From positions 31,976,210 through 32,040,209 of the forward strand of contig OZ038314.1 in NCBI GenBank assembly GCA_964035775.1: 64,000 nucleotides of DNA, written 5' to 3'. Positions 11,999-23,700 of the stretch are shown here, piece after piece; the stretch's first letter is position 1; each line of letters begins with the position of its first letter. The notes under the pieces were generated by a model. The model was not told where the DNA came from and searched no databases. It saw nothing but the letters and a program-made list of their open reading frames with translations. The translations under genes and the position numbers were made by a program. The DNA comes from Osedax frankpressi (taxonomy: Eukaryota; Annelida; Polychaeta; Sabellida; Siboglinidae).

Positions 11999-13509
11999 CT
12001 TAATAACATCGACATTTGTATATGATATTTCATTTATAATATTTTATGTATTATATTATTAATAAATTAAATATATTTTAATATAATATATTATATGATC
12101 TATATAAATGAAATATAATGTTTAGAATAACGATTTTTTAATATATAACAATACTATTTAATATTTACCTTTCCAAAGCTTGCAGTATTAATCGCAACCC
12201 ATCTGTTCAGAAAACAGTGATCCACGTAACTCATATAAAGTGTATGTTTAGGAATACTAATTCCAGTTGCATTTTCATAAAGTTTATCCAGCCTTTAATA
12301 ATTTTTATTTTAAGATATATAAAACATATTAATAAATTAGTGTAATTATCATAATAATGAATTGGATATAGATATATTGATGCAATACGTTTTTCTATCT
12401 ATACTCATAGTCCAGCTACATTAGCAATTACATAAATAAAATTTTTAAGTTATATAAATTCTATATATTAAATTTATATAATTTTATATTACAGCTATAT
12501 CTAAAATATGATATAATTTTACATTATATTGGGGTAGTTTTATTAAGTTAGAATAATATCCTTATATTTTCAGTAAATTGAACTTGAACTTATTTTTAAA
12601 AGTATTAAGATTCCTTTCACTATTATAATATACATTATAAATTTTACAAACATAAAATATATAGAATATATTTTCATTTTGATACCGGTAATAACTAAGG
12701 TAAAAAATCATTTTAGATAATTAACCAAACAGTATTTTTGATATCTAAATAAAATGTTCAATTATATTTAATTAAATAGTGGATATATGGTTATATAGTT
12801 AGATGCGTGGATGTATGTATATATCGATGAAAAATGGTTATATTGAAGATTATATAAGTTATTTAGACTAACCCTTTAATAATCAATTTTGTTGAATAAG
12901 GCATATTTGTATGTTCATAATTAATCTTGTTCTGTATGAGGTAATATAATAATAATAATTTAGTAATATTAATTATTAGTCGTGTAACGAAAAGTTTATT
13001 TTAGATAAAAATATTTTTATTATATTTATACATTTTAATTAGGTTTCATTATCGTATAACAAATTAATATTCACTTTTTATATGTTATATAATAATATTT
13101 AATGTTATATATAATATAATACGTACATAAGACGATATTTACTTTCAATTTAATATATAATTTTAATAATAATTAATATTATTAAATTCTGATGTTAATC
13201 AGAGTATAGTTTTTTATTTAAAAATAATATTACTTAATATTTAATAAATCATTTATTTATTCATATATTTATTATTTGTATGTGAACTATTACATAATTT
13301 ATATTCATACTTAAATAAGTATTATATTATTAATCGTCATTATTTTTCGTTATATTATTTACTGTTACATACAAACACTTAAAATATGAATAATGTGATA
13401 TTGCTAGTCAATGATATTATTTATGTATATATTCTGAATTTATTTTAACATTTTTTGCGTTAACTTCTCGTATTATCTCATTGACGAAGGAATCAACGTT
13501 TCGATTCGT
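8006..13509 (-). pseudogene. RFX-family transcription factor, copy A (broken)
   Basis: This is the minus-strand copy of the RFX gene that is open in C. The exons, 5' to 3', are 13509-13450 (upstream exon), 12931-12873, 12292-12169, 11643-11502, 11391-11287, 10880-10803, 10659-10496, 9287-9187, 8929-8867, 8446-8375, 8199-8130 and 8060-8006. The winged-helix core [17 protein letters not shown] is in 11643-11502. Damage seen: one base lost in the T-run after SPYF in that exon, one base lost before the LPEFPN equivalent in 11391-11287, a TAG in 8929-8867 (STNN then stop), and loss of the final exon into the GGGA repeat. The tryptophan that starts the DNA-binding domain reads glycine here. The other exons remain open with good splice sites. 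The upstream exon (20 codons, ending NAKN) is inferred from phase and conservation in B. Confidence 0.87.
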
Positions 13510-14386
13510 CTCGAAATAAATAATTATTTAAAAGTCTATTTAAAAAATATTTTTATTGAAATTCAAAATATACATTTTATAAATATCATTTTATTTTTTC
13601 ATATTTATATATTAAAACAAATAGGTTTATATAACAAATTTCAAATTATCCATATTATTTAAATTCGTTTATTTATTATAAATACAACTATTTAGTATAA
13701 ATATATGATAAATGTATTTAAAATTTGCAGTGAATATGTATTTATTTATATATACAAGTTATTTAACATATTGATGGAATAATAAAAAAAATAGTAATTA
13801 TATTCTTAAAGTATGTTTAAGAAGTAAAAATAATAAAAAATCTTTTACAATTTTAACATTATTTTTACAATAAATATTTTACATGAATAGATTAAATAGG
13901 TATTTTATTTTAACATTAAATTGATAATATCTATTCTTTAAGAGTTAGATATCTTTAATAGGAGTTTTAATTTTATACAATAAATGTTAATGAGTTATGA
14001 GAAATTAAATAATATACGATAATACGATAATAAATACGATAATAATATATTAACCATACGATAATAAATTTATAAATTAATATTTTTACAAATGAATCGT
14101 AAAACAGACGTAATATACGATGCCGTTTAAAACATAACTTTTGCTATATTTATATTTTAATTAAATTTAAAAACAATTTTTAAATTACTATATTATCTAT
14201 TACTTTTATATGTATATGATATATACATACTTTAATTGAATATAAATATTAGTAAAATAATATTATGTAAATTTAACCCTTTACCTCCCAACGGTCGATG
14301 ACCAGATAATTTAACCAGATAATTAAAAAAAATTACTTACTTTTGATATATTCTAAATTTATTGTTTTTAATTATAATTACTTTTA
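13510..14386. other. AT-rich stretch 5' of RFX copy A
   Basis: No gene is visible. A short GC-richer patch, CCCTTTACCTCCCAACGG at about 14277, is shared with copy B (59895) but absent from C. It could belong to the promoter or 5' leader of the RFX gene, but no motif decides this. The stretch ends at the Harbinger target site TTA (14384-14386). Confidence 0.4.
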
Positions 14387-14440
14387 AGAGGTGTACACAC
14401 TGAAAAAGCCCGTCGTTTTACGCGTCATTTTTCCGATCGG
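14387..14440 (+). repeat. Harbinger left terminal inverted repeat
   Basis: 54 bp, pairing with 17430-17484. It begins AGAGGTGTACACACTG and ends TTTTTCCGATCGG. One fewer A and one A/G difference separate it from the right end. Confidence 0.95.
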
Positions 14441-14632
14441 AATTCGATTCCCGCCAAAATAGACGCGGAATTACGCCGTGTTTAATTTTTACGCTGGCAT
14501 AGTTGGCATAACATGTTCAATTTACAAGTGTAAAAAGCTGGCGTAATGAACTTTCACCGTTCCACGTGATACACTTATTATTTAATTTAAATTATTTAAT
14601 TCATTTAATATATAAATTTAATTCAAATAAGT

Positions 14633-15998
14633 ATGGATATAGGTAAATTTATCCAACTTATCCGATTACATAAATCAATATGGAATGTATCAGATAGATT
14701 ATATAGTAATCGGATATAGAGGACAAAAGATATTGCTCATATAGCAAATGAAATGAATATTACAGGTTTATTTAATTAATTTAATAATTGATTATTAGAA
14801 TATTTAATATATGTTCAATATATTTATTAATTTAGAAATTATTATAATTAATAATAATTAATATAAGATATAAATTAAATTAAGAAATAATTAAGAAAAT
14901 ATTATTATTAAAATAGAATATATAAATATACTCAATATTAATATAAAATTAGTATGATATAGATATACACATATATTTCTAGAATAATATCCCTAATTTA
15001 ACAAATTACTAAATATATTTATAGAACCAAACTAGTTAATTAAAATATAATTTTTCCTATAGAAAATATGGTTAAAACAAAATGGAAGAGTACTCGCGAT
15101 TATTATAAAAAATTAAAAATTAAATATAATAAAGAGAAATATAATCAAGAGAAAAGTGGGAATGGAGTTGAAGATTCTGTTGAATATCCAACATGGCAAT
15201 ATTACGATGGTTAGACAAATAAATAAGATATTTGTTTATAAACAAGTTTATTTCATGTATGCCTTATAATATATAAAATTATTATAATATTTATATATAT
15301 TATCCAAATATATTGTAAATATTTTAAAGTATTATATCCACTATATAATTTTTATTAAACATATCAATATATAATTACTTAGACATGAAATTTCTTAATG
15401 AAACTTTAGAAAATCGAACAACTATTTCTTCGGATATTTATAATATTTCAAAGAGTTTGTATTTAATAAGTATATTTAATAATCTGTATTAATCTACTTT
15501 AATAATAATTAATAATAAATAGTATTTAAAAAATTTATTATTTATACATAAAGAGGTACAGTTACTTAATATTGTAGAAGTGGCAGAACCAGGATCTCCG
15601 CTATCGGTAGCTAGAGTAATCCTCGAATCAGAATCTGTAGTAATCTCTGAAACAGAATGTTCTGATATAATATTGAGCCCAGTAGATTCGGATCCACAGA
15701 TTTTGAGTTGCGTAACACCAGACTCTATTCAGTCGACTCCAAGTACATCGCAGCTAGCCCTTTCTAAACCACACTTATCGCAGAGGTATTTTAATAATTA
15801 TAGCATGTGTTATTGTGTATATACTATGTTTCTAAATTCATATCATATTTTTAATATTTATACAGATTCAGTGATAAATTTAGAAAACTTGGAAAAAGAA
15901 AAAAGAATATAAATCTAGATGAAGAAATATTAAATAAGAAGATAATATGCCAAAAGCGTTCTCGACATTCATTCTCGCTCTACTCAATCTATAGTTAA
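14633..15998 (+). pseudogene. Harbinger accessory protein with MADF DNA-binding domain (one in-frame stop)
   Basis: PIF/Harbinger elements carry, besides the transposase, a DNA-binding protein that helps it enter the nucleus and bind the ends. Five exons can be joined in phase: 14633-14765, 15063-15209, 15383-15469, 15578-15785 and 15866-15998, each with GT/AG borders. Exons 1-3 give a MADF domain: FIQLIRLHKSIWNVSDRLY, then TKWKSTRDYYKKLK, then PTWQYYDDMKFLNETL. Exon 4 is Ser/Thr/Pro-rich and exon 5 is basic (KFRKLGKRKKN). A TAG at 14717-14719 interrupts the domain after YSNRI. The C-terminal codons run antisense to the transposase gene and look like read-through into it, so the original C-terminus (often a BESS motif in this family) seems to be missing. 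Confidence 0.75.
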
Positions 15999-17305
15999 AA
16001 ATTCTTTTTTTCTTGTCGAGATTTCTTGATGGATAGGGCCGCATTATATATGGTTTTAATGGAAATGCTTGGTCAGTTACAATAAAATAGGGAATTTTTA
16101 TATTACGTCCAGGAAGCTGTTTTAATGGCGGTATATTCAAAGGGTTCGACTCATCCATCAATAATTCAGAAAGGCTAGAATTTGACCAAACCCCACCGTC
16201 GCTTACTCTGCCATTACACCCTATATCAACATATATGAATCTGTGATTCGCATCGACAAGTGCCATCAGCACAATACTGTTATGTCCTTTGTAATTGTAA
16301 AATGTTGATCCCGCATTTCCTATATCTATATTCACATGTTTACCATCCAATGCCCCGATACAATTAGGTAAATCCCACCTACTTTCAAATTTAGCTGAAA
16401 TAACTTCCCACTCCTCAATGGTTCTTGATAGTTTTAAACAATCAGCACTGAGTGAAGAGCATAGAGCTTCACAAGTATTTTTCACAATTAATCCTATTGT
16501 TGAATGTCCAATTCTAAAGGTAGTTTTCAAACTCCTGAAAGAATTACCTGAATGTGTATTAGTTAGTGATATAAGTTTCAACATAAAAATCATTCTTGAT
16601 TTTGAATATTAAATTTTTCTTATTTTATTAAACAATTTGGTCTTTTTTATATGGAATATAATTGATTTGATATCCTATTATATATGTAATACTTATACAT
16701 ATACTTATATTATTACTATAAATAGTATTTTATCTTAAAAATGATTAAAATTAAATAATTAATATTATAAATATATTTATATACTATTGGTATTTTTTGT
16801 CATAATCCTATTATAATTGTATAATTTTTAATCAATAAAAATAATATATACAGAAGTTTAAAAATATAATGTATATCGTTCTACACACTTTTTAAATATA
16901 AAGGGCTTATAAAATTGTAAACAGAGGCAACTTTATTTATATTTTCTTATTTTATTTAATGTTAGTTTAACCTGTTGCTAGAAATCGAAGAGTTATTGCT
17001 AGCCTCGTCTCCGCATCTATACATTTTCGCCAATTTGTATTTTTTTTCCTAATTATGGGCTTAATATGATTGACCAAATAATGAAATTGATTGGGAGTCA
17101 TTCGGACAAAATTGATAAATTCATTTGGTTGTTCCTTTTCTAGTTCTTTTAACAAATTTGAGGCTCCTGCATATTTATTTTTTCTATCTAATAGCCACTC
17201 GTATGACCATAATCTCCTTTTTCTTCTTCTTAGGCGATTTATATATAGTAATTTTAGCAGTGAATTCCTTTTCTTATTTTTTTCTCTCCGACTCATCCTT
17301 AACAA
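15880..17305 (-). CDS. HARBI1-like PIF/Harbinger transposase (DDE_Tnp_4 type), C-terminus clipped
   Basis: This enzyme cuts and rejoins DNA at the element ends. It has two exons, 17305-16972 and 16547-15880, with a 424-bp intron; the join completes a glycine codon (LATG then NSFRSL) and gives about 333 residues. Exon 1 has a basic start and the family motif NWRKCIDAETRLAITLRFLA. Exon 2 has a helix-turn-helix-like FRIGHSTIGLIVKNTCEAL and the catalytic aspartates and glutamate in ALDGKHV, IVTDQAF and MNVENAFGIL. All three acidic residues are present. After AFGILSS the frame runs into unrelated hydrophobic residues and stops, whereas relatives continue for some 50 or more residues. The clipped point coincides with the end of the convergent MADF gene, suggesting an internal deletion near 15945-15960. 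Confidence 0.88.
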
Positions 17306-17429
17306 TTTTAAATAATTATTTACATTTTACTTTCTTTGTAAAAGTTTAAAGGTCAAAACGCCAAATTTTTAAAACGCTAGCGTTTTCAATGTGTACACCT
17401 CTAAATCCATTTTTATATTTTACGTTTTT

Positions 17430-17484
17430 CCGATCGGAAAAACGACGCGTAAAACGACGGGCTTTTTTCAGTGTGTACACCTCT
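17430..17484 (-). repeat. Harbinger right terminal inverted repeat
   Basis: 55 bp, pairing with 14387-14440. It is followed directly by the TTA target duplication at 17485-17487. Confidence 0.95.
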
Positions 17485-17487
17485 TTA

Positions 17488-17869
17488 TATTTATTATATT
17501 AATATTTACCTAGTGACGCTAACATTATTGACGCACAAATGGAATATTATTCACACTATTTATATATTTATTTGTATTATTATAATTTCTTAATAATGTA
17601 TGATTAATAATATAATTATATATTAATATCAGATGTTAAAATGATAACGATTAAAAATAACCATGTTTATGATATGTTGTCCTAATATTTAAATAATTTT
17701 TTTTATAACTTTTAATTTAATAATATTGATCTGATAAATTATATATTAAAATGTCATATACTTTATTTATAATAGTTTGTATTTATTATCTATATAGAAT
17801 ATTAAACGATTCAAATAATATTTACCTTGATTATTACGTTATGCTATATACCTTACATATAACAAATTT

Positions 17870-17910
<41 letters not shown>

Positions 17911-18145
17911 TATATACGAAACACACATACTCACACACTGACACAAAAACATATATATAATTGTATATATATGATAAGATTATTTAAAATTATTATTTAG
18001 CGTAAATTTAAATAATATATATATTAATTATAAATATAACATTTTTATAATTTTATAAAATAATATAATCTCAATTTAATCAACATTATAAATAATAAAA
18101 TACTAATAATAGTTAGGTTATTAATACTATTTTTATAAATTATCT
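17488..18145. other. AT-rich stretch right of the transposon
   Basis: This is shared with B (60008-60645); much of it (about 17600-18000) is missing from C. It includes a TA tract at 17874-17905. A 69-codon frame (17751-17960) is changed in B at the TA tract and is not credited. Confidence 0.5.
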
Positions 18146-18260
18146 TAAGGCGGGGCCATCCAGCAGGAATTTTACATGGGCGAGATAGGCAATTCGCTAC
18201 TCACTATAAATCAAATTTCGTCCTCAATACCTGGAATCATGCCTCTATTTTTCGTATACT
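18146..18260. other. GC-richer, conserved exon-like island
   Basis: This patch around GGCGGGGCCATCCAGCAGG stands out from its AT-rich surroundings and is nearly identical in B (60645-60740). On the minus strand one frame reads VANCLSRPCKIPAGWPRLK (GGW becomes GGC-type in B), preceded by an acceptor-like TTTATAG. On the plus strand a 72-codon frame starts at 18176, but it is disrupted by a one-base difference in B. The family is not recognised. Its place upstream of the minus-strand RFX gene would allow it to be a 5' exon of that gene. Confidence 0.35.
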
Positions 18261-18647
18261 TGATAAACAATAACATGTGTACATCTCTATCTTTTTTATT
18301 TTTTGTATATATGCAATATAATTACACATCTAATATACGATACTTTTACACAAAAATAAATACATTTATAAACCACTATATTATCAATAACTAAAGTAAA
18401 AATTAAATTTAGAGAATATAAAAAAGATATATATATCAATTATACATATACTCAAGAAAAATGAACTATTTATATGCATTATTACGTGAGAAATTAAATT
18501 TATAATTAGAGTAGTACACCGAAAATAGTTATTTTGAGAAAACGCTAGTCAAAGTTTATATATTTTTATTAGAATATTTACAAATATATTTATCATAAAT
18601 CTAGTATATTTACAAGTATGAGTATTATAAATTATAGTTATATAAAT

Positions 18648-18815
18648 CTAATAATATAAAAAAATATAAATACATATGTACATAACACACATAGATATAC
18701 CCATTATAATAATTATGATACATATTAGTATTAGTATAATAAACATATAAATCATAACAACTGTTTTCTTGAACTGCCTTTTACATCGTTTTGCTCGTTT
18801 TATCAAATCCCCCAT
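18648..18815 (-). CDS. Small ORF: basic head plus membrane segment (55 aa), copy A
   Basis: The frame starts MGDLIKRAKRCKRQFKKTVV and continues as a strongly hydrophobic stretch rich in I, L, M and V, giving one clear membrane segment after a cluster of about nine Lys/Arg. It stays open at the same length in copy B (61312-61145) with one replacement (G2W) and one silent change. The region is missing from C. The frame also stays open upstream of the ATG to an acceptor-like TTTTAG, so it may be a last exon. The layout (basic juxtamembrane region, then a hydrophobic tail) recalls tail-anchored proteins such as SNAREs, but no family motif is present. It could be chance, as AT-rich DNA encodes hydrophobic residues easily. 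Confidence 0.35.
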   Translation of the reverse strand: MGDLIKRAKRCKRQFKKTVVMIYMFIILILICIIIIIMGISMCVMYICIYIFLYY

Positions 18816-19427
18816 TATGAAAAATACAATGGTAATACACCACTAAAACGTATCAATAACAATTCTATCTTATGGTAAATACAATGTAATATATAAAAAC
18901 AACAATTTATATTGATGATTTGAATAGAGAAAAAATTACGTGCAAATATAAAATATGAAAATAAAATAAAGCAAGATACGCTATCTTTGAGAGCTATTTA
19001 TTGGTTGTTGAGATCATGTGATGATAATATTATAATAGTAATAAGATAGAATCATATATATTGGTTATTTTGCTGTTTGAATGTTGAAAACCCGATAAAT
19101 ATTGGCTTTATAATCATATAAATATAAATATAAAATTATACAGGAAATAAATAAATTGTTCAATTTATTATTTTATTATTATTTTATTAGGCCCTATACG
19201 AAAACTCTTGTTTTATACCTTTATATTGATCTTTTGACTCTAAAACTTTGACATAACATTTATAACATATGAGTACTTCAATTTATGAAATAAAAAAAAA
19301 TTAATATCATTTTTTTATTTTAAAATAAATATTAAAATAAAAAATTAAATTAATATATTTGTAATTACCATTTTTATTAAATATAAAATAGTATATGTTT
19401 GTCTATTATTATATCGCACACACACAG

Positions 19428-19465
<38 letters not shown>

Positions 19466-19766
19466 GTATCGATATATAAATATATAATATCACAATATAA
19501 ATAGAAAGTACCTAACTATTTCTAATATTGATTCAAATAACGAACTTTAACGATAATAGAAAGATATCTAAATGCATCAAAACTTAAATAATTTAGTTTT
19601 ATAATCAATTTTCAGTTAGTGGTCGTATCTATATAATAATAGGAAATACATTTAATTTATGTCGCGTTTAACATTATCTAAGCTTGTACTATATGTTATT
19701 TTCTTTTACTTGTAAATATTCTGATGATTATTCACATGATATCATTATTACATATATATTTTAATG

Positions 19767-19824
<58 letters not shown>

Positions 19825-21491
19825 TGTGTATGTTGTATGTTTTATTATATTAGTAATATTAGCATCATTACATATATATTAGTATTATATATAATGCAAA
19901 TATGTTAGTATATTAGTTTATTAATATAAATTTATAAAAATGAGTAATTAGATATAATAATAATCTTGCTATGCAAATGTGTAATGTGTATTTAAACTTT
20001 CAATTAAAATTATTATTGAAATAAAAAATAATTCAATCGTGTTATATATATGATACTTTTATATTATTTTAATTTTACATTTTATAAATTCAAATAGTGT
20101 ATTAGTTCTTAGATGGTGTTGTGATATTTGTATAATTAATTGTTTTATAATTTATTATATTATTATAATATTTATAAGTATATCATATTTATTATTTTAT
20201 TTATAAGTTAAAATTGACTTTAATAACTCTATATATAAATAATAATGGACTAATGATTGTCCTTGGGTTAAATATTGACTTATCTAATTGATGACAGCAC
20301 TATGAATACTATTAATAATGACTAATAATAATAAAGTATCTAATGCATTTTCTATGGTTAGAATTAATGTACTAACTACGTGTATTCTATTAAGTGACTT
20401 GTTTATGAAATATAAAATTAATATTAACATATGTTTAAATTATATAAGTATTTGTTAAAATTAAATAGACAATATAAAAAATAATTATGTATATATTATT
20501 CAATACATTGTTATCTCGGATTGTAATCTCGGAATATATGATATATATTTATTTCATTTATAAACATATATCTAGCCTCTGATTTGCTAAAATGATAAAT
20601 GTAGACTGTATTTATAAGTATCACTTTTAAAATACATAATTTAATATACATTTTTATATATTTTCCCAATACATATAAATATTATATTATCTTAGCTTGA
20701 ATCAACTAGATAAACGTATTATATATGATATTGAAATAAATATCACATTGTATATTGTAATACTAATTATAAGTCGAGCAATATAATCAAATTATAGAAC
20801 CATAATAATTTACTCCATATTATGTATTAATTATCTAGGATCTATTAAGTACTCATTTAAAAATATACTGAATATAATTAATTATGATTTCGGTTCGTAA
20901 AACTGATTAATAATAATAAACGTAATTATTGTATATCATAATTTATTAATAAGAGATTAAATAACTTACAGAAAAACCCAATTAATTATTTTAAGGATAA
21001 TTATTTCAAATATTCCATAATATGATTTTATTAAAGTATATAAGGCTATTTAAGTAATTTATCCATAATATAAAACAGTGACAGTCATTATAATCGTATT
21101 TTATATAGATTCAGTATTATAAAGGACTGTCGATTTAATAAAATTAATATACATTTATAACGGATATAAGCTCCATCAGTATTCTGTAGTTAATTTAAAG
21201 TTTTACATAACGGATCTATTAAATATAATATTACATGATGTGATATATTACATAATATGACCAAATTTTTTTCTTATGTTAATGTAGAGTTTAGTTAAGT
21301 ACTTTGGAACTAAATTCTATATGATAAATAGTCAGCTTTATAAATGTATTAGAATTTATAATAAAATGTGTATTACTCAAAATATATCTATTTGATGTTG
21401 ATTAATATAGAAGTATATAGATATAATCCGACAAAATATTAATATAATATACAAGATTTGTTATGTTATAATAAATAGCCAATATAATTTG
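18816..21491. other. AT-rich right part of copy A, no gene seen
   Basis: This is shared with B to its end. The part to about 20285 is also in C (inverted), except for about 18145-19390, which C lacks. It contains TA tracts at 19432-19464 and 19776-19820. A patch near 21060-21130 resembles 27955-28030 and, reversed, 26440-26530. No coding exon was recognised. Confidence 0.5.
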
Positions 21492-21969
21492 AGTATAATA
21501 TATTATAACATAATTAAATTTCTAAAATGAGTGCATTTCTATCAAGAGTTCATATGTATCTTGTTTATAAACTTAATTTGTAGTATTTCTCTGAAATAGA
21601 ATAGTGATAAATATTGTAACTTAAGTTACTAATATACATTGTAACTATAGTTACTAATATACATTGTAACTATAGTTACTGATATACAACTCGCTGACCA
21701 AGTTTACATAAAACATGGGTTAACACGTCTACACAAAACTTGGGTCAACACGCGTAAAAAATACAAGTGGAAAAAACATACAATACGTTTTGTAAAACAT
21801 ATAATAACGCAAATAATAAAGTAATATTTCAAAATAAGAAGAAAATATATTTATTCAATTTATTTAAATAAATATTTATTCTTTTCGAGATTCGTAAAAA
21901 TTATCCAATCGCCTAACAAAGAATCATTTGATATCCTTTAGTGAATATTGCTTTATATCATCTGGGAAA
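21492..21969. other. Junction zone between copy A and the first long repeat
   Basis: It includes a minus-oriented piece of the repeat (21520-21700, with GTAACTATAGTTAC inverted motifs) and a short block, 21881-21945, that recurs at 30325-30388 and 42681-42742. The latter can be read on its reverse strand as RISNDSLLGDW plus a short tail, but an in-frame stop lies directly before it in two copies. Confidence 0.5.
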
Positions 21970-23700
21970 CAATAATATATATAAATTCTATTTAAGTATT
22001 AAATTATTAATATAAGATTAGTTAGTTAAAAATATAATCAAAATTAGAATACAAGAATATTTTATATATAAATGATATTTGTATATTAATTATATGTCTT
22101 TAAATTAATTAATAATTACTATAATGATATTAATAACAAATTTTATTTTTGATTATATATAAATAATCAAACAACTCTTTTTAAGTAATTTAACATGATC
22201 TTTAATTTTTTCTAGAAAATATATCATAGTTTTGCATTTGTATATTATTATATAAGTTCATCTTGATACAACATTATAAAATAATATTGTTGTATTTTGT
22301 AATGTAATATAACGATGTCATCTGATAATTATAATAAATATAGCATTATAATATATTTATAGTTAATGTTAGGTTTATAATAAGATAAAATATTGTGTTA
22401 GAATTCAGTTGTGTTTATTTCGAGATTTAAACACTATTATGTAAATTATAAAATTAAAACCTGGCAATTATGCCAGGTTTTAGTTTATATATATATAAAT
22501 ATAATATAATAAATAAATATCGATAAATATAAATGAGAATTTAAATAATAAATCGTAATTATATAATAATTATATAATAAAGGGTTCTTTTAAGTAATTT
22601 ATTTATTTGCTCATGTTTAATTTTAATATTTTATTGGTTATCGCATCGAGTACTTTATGTTATTGTTTGTAATTACAATATACAAATGTGATATGATATT
22701 TCGTACAAAGCTAGGTTATGAATAGTTGATATATTTATCGATTTATCTATAGTTGTCAATTTATAACATTTATATATTGTATTTATAATAATAACATATT
22801 TGTAATCCGAAAATATATTCAATGCAGAAATAATTAGTGAATATATATAATATATATATCATCAACTAAACGCATCATCCAATTCAGATCCAGGTTATGT
22901 AACCTGGTCAGCGAGTAGTATATTAGTAACTATAGTTACAATATATATGACTCTTATATTTCAGAGAAATACTAAAAAATAAGTATATAAACAATATACA
23001 TATGAACTCTTGATAAAATTGCCATTTTTCTAGAAATTTATATTTCGTACTAATAAAATTGATCCTTGTAAATAAAATCTAAATATTGAAACATAACTAC
23101 ATGATTGATTATATTATAATATCTTATACTAAATGTATATTTTCTATTTATAATAAAATAATACATCTTCTTTGTTATATTATATAATGTATTTTGTTTG
23201 GCGGATTATATTTTTTAGATAATATGTTAACCAATATAATAAAATATATTTTTAGGAATATATATGTTATTGTAAATTATATTCAATTTGTAATAACAAC
23301 AATTTGTTATCTTGGTTTAGTTTCACTACATTTGTGCAGAGTTTTACGAATACAACTTACTAAATCCTTCTTTTTAATTTCAACTATTTTATGGTATTAT
23401 TTATAAATATATATTTTATAAATAGAACTATAACTTAATATTCTATAAGACTAATTTCTTAATTAAGACTATTATATTATAGGATCCGTATTGTATATTT
23501 AGAAATATAAATTCATGGTAGTATATTAATTCATTGTTATTTTACAATATTTTCTAATATATATTTCTAATATTTTTCATATTATTATAATAATATATAA
23601 TATTTTGAATATGTTGATTATAATTATTTTATCGTAAATGAATGTATTATTCTAAAAAAAATTGAATTTAATCAAATATTAAATGTATAATTAATATTTA
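21970..23700 (+). repeat. Long dispersed repeat, unit D1
   Basis: This unit is repeated in the same orientation at about 24300-26000 (D2) and inverted at about 28960-30440 (D3). Landmarks are TTATGCCAGGTTTTAG near 22465, CATCCAATTCAGATCCAGG at 22876 and TTCGTACTAATAAAATTGAT at 23047. The middle landmark is GC-richer and can be read as a short C-terminus (SSNSDPGYVTLVSE then stop) in the inferred ancestral form. A 70-codon frame at 23194-23406 is not kept in D2 or D3. A hairpin, AAAACCTGGC/GCCAGGTTTT, lies at 22459-22484. Confidence 0.75.

Larger units (their letters stand above)
14387..17484. mobile_element. PIF/Harbinger DNA transposon, 3098 bp, two convergent genes
   Basis: The ends are a 54/55-bp inverted repeat starting AGAGGTGTACACACTGAAAA and running to CCGATCGG, with one length difference in an A-run and one substitution. 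The element is flanked by TTA (14384-14386 and 17485-17487), the 3-bp target duplication typical of PIF/Harbinger. Copies B (60001-60007) and C (about 31680-31690) carry the uninterrupted target. Inside are a HARBI1-like transposase (minus) and a MADF-domain gene (plus) that face each other. GC content is visibly higher at the tips than in the host DNA. A second end-like sequence, GTGTACACCTCT, ends at 17402 about 80 bp inside the right tip. An in-frame stop in the MADF gene and clipped 3' ends of both genes make it look non-autonomous. Confidence 0.95.
1..21491. repeat. Segmental duplication, copy A (direct partner of copy B)
   Basis: This block matches 47491-64000 in the same order and orientation; position 1 pairs with 47491 and 21491 pairs with 64000. 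Both copies touch a window edge, so their outer limits are unknown. Identity is very high over kilobases, with differences concentrated in microsatellite length and in a few discrete indels. Relative to B, A has 485-1098, about 4743-4943, 7857-9745 and the Harbinger element at 14387-17484. It holds one broken RFX gene. Copy C matches A 6046-20285 inverted and is clearly more diverged. Confidence 0.93.

Noticed and set aside
17091-17349. Plus-strand frames of 74 codons opposite the transposase
   Set aside because: They are antisense shadows of the first transposase exon, whose family motifs are on the minus strand.
23194-23406. 70-codon frame in repeat D1 and its relative at 25600-25788
   Set aside because: The frame is not kept among D1, D2 and D3, which differ by indels out of phase.
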